From Clostridia bacterium (GTDB lineage Bacteria; Bacillota; Clostridia; RGIG6154), in the NCBI GenBank assembly GCA_017410375.1, contig JAFQQW010000053.1, positions 1-64,000 of the forward strand: a stretch of DNA of 64,000 nucleotides. Reading direction: 5' to 3'. The notes below the pieces were generated by a model. That model saw only the letters and a program-made list of their open reading frames with translations. It had not been told where the DNA came from and did no database searches. How positions within the stretch are numbered: position 1 is the first letter of the stretch; every line of letters begins with the position of its first letter. Below, piece by piece: positions 60,343 to 64,000 of the stretch. Both the position numbers and the translations under genes were made by a program.

Positions 60343-61155
60343 TCATCCTGCAAGATCACTTGAAGAAATATCAAACATGTTCAAAAGCAGTATTTTTAAG
60401 TCAGGATACAAATTTGCATAGTCGGTAAAAGTAGCTGTGAACGCACTTTTTTCGCTGTCTCCCATGCTTTTATAAATGGACTTGGCAGAATCTATCTGCG
60501 ATTTGTACGTAATCGTTTTCATTTCATTCATGTCCAGCTGAACGCCCTGGTCAATACGCGCCTGCAAATCTTCGCAAACATCTAAAACCAGTTCCTTAAT
60601 CGCCTCACCATTTGCGGTATCAAACTTTGCCCAATAAAACGCGTCATAAAAACCGGGTAAATCTCTTTCAATAATACCCTGCGCACTCAACAGGTCAAAT
60701 TCGTACACATCCGAGATCGGCACCACACTACCCTCAGCTGTCCAGACAAACACCTTTGCCTTTAAAGGATATTCAGTCGGCCAGATGTTAACAGCAGGAC
60801 TGTTAGAGCCTGTATATAATTTTTTTGCTACTTTATAACTCCAATACACATCATTAATAACAGTACAACCTACAAATCTGCCTTGTGCCGTGTACCAGCA
60901 AACATATGCCGCACAAACCGGAGCCTGTCCTTCTTTTTCATCACCACCGGTTAATTCGTTTGAAGAGGACATGTTCACAACCACCGAACGACCGTCCTGC
61001 AAGTCGCCTACATCCTCAACCATATTGATTTTAGGTGCATCTACTGTAATTTTTGTTGTTTCTGTCGAAACTACCGATGCTGCAGCACCAACCGCCACAA
61101 CCGGTATAGCAGAAAATATAGAAAATGCGAGCAAAATCGCCATTAACTTTTTCAT
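60343..61155 (-). CDS. secreted protein of unknown function
   Basis: A 270-residue exported protein with signal peptide 1-26 (MKKLMAILLAFSIFSAIPVV start, Ala-rich cleavage zone). The first mature part is beta-like, with CAAYVCWYTAQGRFVGCTVIND and ARYLLKAKVFVWTAEG-like WPTEYPLKAKVFVWT; this short repeat style is seen in surface proteins with carbohydrate contacts. The second half is helical (IKELVLDVCEDLQARIDQG). I know no family. Monocistronic, with a promoter at 61192-61221 and AAGGAGG about 11 nt before the ATG. Confidence 0.7.
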   Translation of the reverse strand: MKKLMAILLAFSIFSAIPVVAVGAAASVVSTETTKITVDAPKINMVEDVGDLQDGRSVVVNMSSSNELTGGDEKEGQAPVCAAYVCWYTAQGRFVGCTVINDVYWSYKVAKKLYTGSNSPAVNIWPTEYPLKAKVFVWTAEGSVVPISDVYEFDLLSAQGIIERDLPGFYDAFYWAKFDTANGEAIKELVLDVCEDLQARIDQGVQLDMNEMKTITYKSQIDSAKSIYKSMGDSEKSAFTATFTDYANLYPDLKILLLNMFDISSSDLAG

Positions 61156-61191
61156 CGTGCAGATAATCCTCCTTATCTAAAGTACTTATTT

Positions 61192-61221
61192 AGTATACCA
61201 TATTGGCTTAGAATTTGTCAA
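61192..61221 (-). promoter_or_regulatory. sigma-A-type promoter for the secreted protein gene
   Basis: Minus strand: TTGACA (61216-61221), an 18-nt spacer and TATACT (61192-61197). Confidence 0.75.
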
Positions 61222-61250
61222 CCGTTTTATAAAACAGGAAATTTTTACAC

Positions 61251-61278
61251 AAAAAAGGCAACGCAGGTTGCCTTTTTT
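61251..61278 (-). terminator. intrinsic terminator after recR
   Basis: AAAAAAGGCAAC (61251-61262) pairs exactly with GTTGCCTTTTTT (61267-61278), two bp beyond the recR stop codon. The minus strand continues with T residues. Confidence 0.85.
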
Positions 61279-61280
61279 AT

Positions 61281-61883
61281 TTAGAACAGATTTACTCTGT
61301 TTTCAAGTGCTTTGGAAAGGGTAATTTCGTCAGCGTATTCGATATCGCCGCCGATAGGAATTCCTTTTGCAATACGGGTCACCTTTATGCCAAAGGGAGA
61401 AAGCAAACGTCCGATATACATACCGGTTGCCTCCCCTTCCACATCGGTATCAGTGGCAAGAATCACTTCTTCCACACCGCCTTGTGCAACACGCGCAACC
61501 AATTCCTTGATGCGAATGTCCTCGGGCTTTATGCCGTCCATGGGAGAGATTGCGCCATGCAAAACATGGTATAACCCTTTATACTCTTTTGTTTTCTCAA
61601 AAGCCACCACATCTGCCGGCGATTCACAGACACAAATCACAGACTTATCTCTGAAAGAATCATTACAGATTTCACAGGGGTCTTTGTCGGTCAGATTACA
61701 GCAAATGCTGCAATACCCTACTTTATCCTTGGCATCCTGAATGGCAGAAACAAGACTGCTTGCCTTTTCTTTGGAAAGCCCCAGCACATAAAACGCAAGC
61801 CTTTGTGCCGATTTATGACCGATGCCGGGCATCTTTTGAAATTCTTCTATCAGTTTTGCAACTGTTGCTGCATAATACGCCAT
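61281..61883 (-). CDS. recR: recombination mediator RecR
   Basis: A 200-residue protein loading RecA at gaps with RecF and RecO. Order: helix-hairpin-helix ([17 protein letters not shown], excerpt), zinc finger with [16 protein letters not shown], Toprim domain with [15 protein letters not shown] and [15 protein letters not shown], and the C-terminal [25 protein letters not shown] (excerpt: [14 protein letters not shown]). It follows the topoisomerase gene by 10 bp; dnaX, its usual partner, is absent. AAGGAGG precedes the ATG. Confidence 0.96.
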   Translation of the reverse strand: MAYYAATVAKLIEEFQKMPGIGHKSAQRLAFYVLGLSKEKASSLVSAIQDAKDKVGYCSICCNLTDKDPCEICNDSFRDKSVICVCESPADVVAFEKTKEYKGLYHVLHGAISPMDGIKPEDIRIKELVARVAQGGVEEVILATDTDVEGEATGMYIGRLLSPFGIKVTRIAKGIPIGGDIEYADEITLSKALENRVNLF

Positions 61884-61893
61884 TTATTGCCTC

Positions 61894-64000
61894 CTAAAAG
61901 AGTGTAAGCTGTTCACCGGATTTATCCTCTGCACTGAGCTTGTTGCCCGCTGCCGGTAAATTTCTTGCGCGGTATCCCTTTGTATCCGCAAGACCCGCTT
62001 CCGATAACTTTCTTAAATTAATCATTGTACCGCGCTTGCCGGGATTAAAGGTTTTTACGCCCTGCGCAGAGCGGGTTGCCTTTTCGGGCACCTGTGCGGT
62101 ATTAAATACCATTGCTTTTTCATTTGAACCATATGCAACCATATCGGTATCCTCAGGGATAAAGATGGCTTTTACAAGCGGTGCATGGTCAGAATATGCA
62201 TTTGCCAGCATCTTACGGTTGTTCTTGGTTACATAAGCTTTAACCGGAACCTTGCAGGTTCTGCCGTCCGCATATCCAAAGAACATGAAACCGCTGTAAT
62301 CGGATGTGGGTACAATAGAGATGATTTTTTCGTTGGGTTGCATAGCCAACAGGTTGGGTGTGTATTCACCCATAGAGCTTACCTTGCAGTCCGGAATATC
62401 ATTGATTCTCATTTTGTAAACATTGCACTGGTCGCTGAACAATAATACTTCGTTTTTATTGGAGGTTTCCTCCACCTGCACAATGCGATCATTTTCTTTC
62501 AACTTATGCTCACCGCTAGAACGAAGCGATACCAAAGATACCTTTTTCAGATACCCTTCCTCTGTCAGGAACAGCTTTAATGCATAATCTTCCACATAAA
62601 CCTCGGTCTGGACATTAACAATCCCCTCTTCTTCCGGAATAACGCGAGAAATACGGCCTTTGCCGTACTTTTTGGCAATGTCCTCCAACTCTTTCGAAAT
62701 GAGCTTTTTGATTCTGCGTTCGCTGGAAAGAGTTGTTTTCAAATCCTCAATCTCGCGCTCTAAATCCGCAACCGCTGCAATACTCTTTAAAATGTATTCT
62801 TTATTGAGGTTTCTCAACTTGATTTCAGCCACGAATTCAGCCTGAATCTCATCGATGTTAAAGCCTTTCATCAAGCCGGGCACAACCATGTCCGCCTTTT
62901 CGGTTTCACGAATGATACGAATGGCTTTATCAATATCCAATAAGATTTTTTCCAAACCGCGCAAAAGATGCAGACGGTCTTCTTTTTTCTTTAAATCGAA
63001 AGCTAAAATACGCTTTACACAGCCCACACGGAAGCGAATCCATTCCAGTAAAAGGCCGCGCACGCCAAGCACTTTGGGCATACCGTCAATCAGCACATTA
63101 AAGTTACAGCTGAATGTATCCAAAAGCGTGGTGTTTTTGTAAATCTGTGCCATCAACTTTTCCACATCCGCACTCTTTTTTACATCAATTGCAATCTTCA
63201 AGCCTTTTAAGTCGGTTTCGTCACGGATATCGGTAATTTCTCTGTATTTGCCTGCTTTAATACCTTCAACGACCTTTTCAATAATCACTTCCAGGTTGGT
63301 CGTGTATGGAATTTCGGTAATTTCAATAACGTTGTTTTTCTTATCATAATTATATGTGCCGCGGATTTTGAAAGAGCCTCTGCCTGTTTCGTAGATTTCA
63401 CGCATAGCTTCTTGATTATAAAGAATTTCACCGCCACCCGGAAAATCCGGTCCTTGAATAATCGGAAGCAGGTCCGCCTTTTCGTCCCGCATCAGAGCAA
63501 TAGTTGCTTCGCAAATCTCACGCAGGTTAAAGCTGCAGATTTTACTAGCCATACCAACCGCAATACCCTCATTGGGATTTACAAGGATATTCGGAAACTT
63601 AACAGGAATAAGCACCGGTTCTTTTAATGTGGCATCAAAGTTATCTACAAAATCAACTGCATCCTTATCAATGTCGCCAAAAACTTCTTTGCAAATGCTG
63701 TCAAGCTTTACTTCTGTATAACGGGCTGCAGCATATGCCATATCTCTGGAATATTGCTTACCGAAGTTACCCTTTGAATCCACGAATGGGTGCAAAAGCG
63801 CACCGTTACCGACTGTAAGTCTGACCATGGTTTCATAAATTGCCGCATCGCCGTGCGGATTCAACTGCATGGTACGTCCCACAACATTGGTAGACTTAGA
63901 ACGGTTACCCGTTAAAAGGTTCATTTTGTGCATGGTATACAGAAGCTTTCTGTGCGACGGTTTAAATCCGTCAATTTCGGGAATGGCACGGGACACAATA
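61894..64000 (-). CDS. type IIA DNA topoisomerase A subunit, ParC/GyrA family (5' end outside the window)
   Basis: At least 700 residues; the reading frame continues past 64000 with ..VSRAIPEIDGFKPSHRK, so the true start is not seen. It is the breakage-reunion subunit: the active-site Tyr lies in MAYAAARYTEVKL, with NPHGDAAIYETMVRL and GNFGKQYSRDMA before it. The C-terminal beta-pinwheel starts near residue 500 and lacks the GyrA box (QRRGxxG), so it is more like topoisomerase IV than gyrase. The IDGFKPSHRK form is a divergent Clostridial type. Its B-subunit gene is probably just upstream. Confidence 0.9.
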   Translation of the reverse strand, partial: IVSRAIPEIDGFKPSHRKLLYTMHKMNLLTGNRSKSTNVVGRTMQLNPHGDAAIYETMVRLTVGNGALLHPFVDSKGNFGKQYSRDMAYAAARYTEVKLDSICKEVFGDIDKDAVDFVDNFDATLKEPVLIPVKFPNILVNPNEGIAVGMASKICSFNLREICEATIALMRDEKADLLPIIQGPDFPGGGEILYNQEAMREIYETGRGSFKIRGTYNYDKKNNVIEITEIPYTTNLEVIIEKVVEGIKAGKYREITDIRDETDLKGLKIAIDVKKSADVEKLMAQIYKNTTLLDTFSCNFNVLIDGMPKVLGVRGLLLEWIRFRVGCVKRILAFDLKKKEDRLHLLRGLEKILLDIDKAIRIIRETEKADMVVPGLMKGFNIDEIQAEFVAEIKLRNLNKEYILKSIAAVADLEREIEDLKTTLSSERRIKKLISKELEDIAKKYGKGRISRVIPEEEGIVNVQTEVYVEDYALKLFLTEEGYLKKVSLVSLRSSGEHKLKENDRIVQVEETSNKNEVLLFSDQCNVYKMRINDIPDCKVSSMGEYTPNLLAMQPNEKIISIVPTSDYSGFMFFGYADGRTCKVPVKAYVTKNNRKMLANAYSDHAPLVKAIFIPEDTDMVAYGSNEKAMVFNTAQVPEKATRSAQGVKTFNPGKRGTMINLRKLSEAGLADTKGYRARNLPAAGNKLSAEDKSGEQLTLF

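Noticed and set aside
1-64000. Prophage, integron, toxin-antitoxin or defence island
   Set aside because: No integrase, transposase, capsid, restriction, Cas or paired toxin-antitoxin genes were found; the genes are metabolic or housekeeping.

Overview
The window is a low-to-medium GC stretch of chromosome from a Gram-positive, probably endospore-forming Clostridia-type bacterium, likely an anaerobe from a gut or similar environment. This rests on PolC-type DNA polymerase III, gene orders shared with Bacillus (minD-spoIVFA-spoIVFB, mltG-trmR-U32, tepA-ylzJ-spoIIIE), a SpoVT/AbrB-like switch protein, the MEP isoprenoid pathway, ThyX instead of ThyA in this region, and AAGGAGG-type ribosome binding sites. 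No rRNA, tRNA, CRISPR array, transposase or phage gene was seen.

Positions 1-15 kb are accessory. After a cluster of inverted repeats (1-220) comes a four-gene leftward operon: creatinase-like M24 protein, Anabaena-sensory-rhodopsin-transducer-like protein, AAC(3)-family acyltransferase and creatininase-family amidohydrolase. It looks like a small-molecule pathway I cannot assign. A YitT membrane protein follows. Then comes a carbohydrate region: a 1595-residue secreted multidomain protein, a divergent AraC-type regulator, a GH95 enzyme, a GH27 alpha-galactosidase, a tiny zinc-ribbon protein and an unassigned alpha/alpha-barrel-like protein. No sugar transporter is present. A DUF4234 membrane protein and a two-OB-fold SSB-like protein lead into the core genome.

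Positions 17.7-32.6 kb hold one long leftward housekeeping operon with a good promoter in front of ileS: ileS, an orphan class I fumarase-type beta subunit, a DUF1858 protein, dusB, pyrH, frr, uppS, cdsA, dxr, rseP, ispG and polC. It links translation, ribosome recycling, UMP synthesis, undecaprenyl and phospholipid precursors, isoprenoids and replication, and ends at a hairpin after polC.

Positions 32.7-54.6 kb are a second long leftward run. In transcription order it has a polysaccharide deacetylase, a WecG/TagA glycosyltransferase, thyX, tmk, a DJ-1 protein, formyltetrahydrofolate cyclo-ligase, mltG, the tRNA wobble-uridine pair trmR and U32 peptidase, a PASTA-less penicillin-binding protein, proB, proA, rmuC, a Nudix hydrolase, zapA, dut, a NusG-II protein, a Gx transporter, mreC, mreD, mrdA, minD, a very small SpoIVFA-like protein, spoIVFB, and the paired radical SAM and DUF2344 proteins. 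A strong hairpin at 47532-47570 hides the ribosome binding site of the penicillin-binding protein gene and may also terminate transcription.

Positions 54.6-64 kb hold short units: an AbrB/SpoVT-like regulator with a C-terminal zinc ribbon, metA (with the Glu that marks acetyl-CoA use), rightward tepA-ylzJ-ftsK/spoIIIE and a D-2-hydroxyacid dehydrogenase, a secreted orphan protein, and a leftward unit of a type IIA topoisomerase A subunit (cut by the window end) followed by recR.

The best candidates for something new are the four-gene 224-3325 operon, the large secreted protein with its duplicated module and AraC operator layout, the SpoIVFA-like protein without a LytM domain next to a MinD without MinC, and the SD-hiding hairpin at 47.5 kb.
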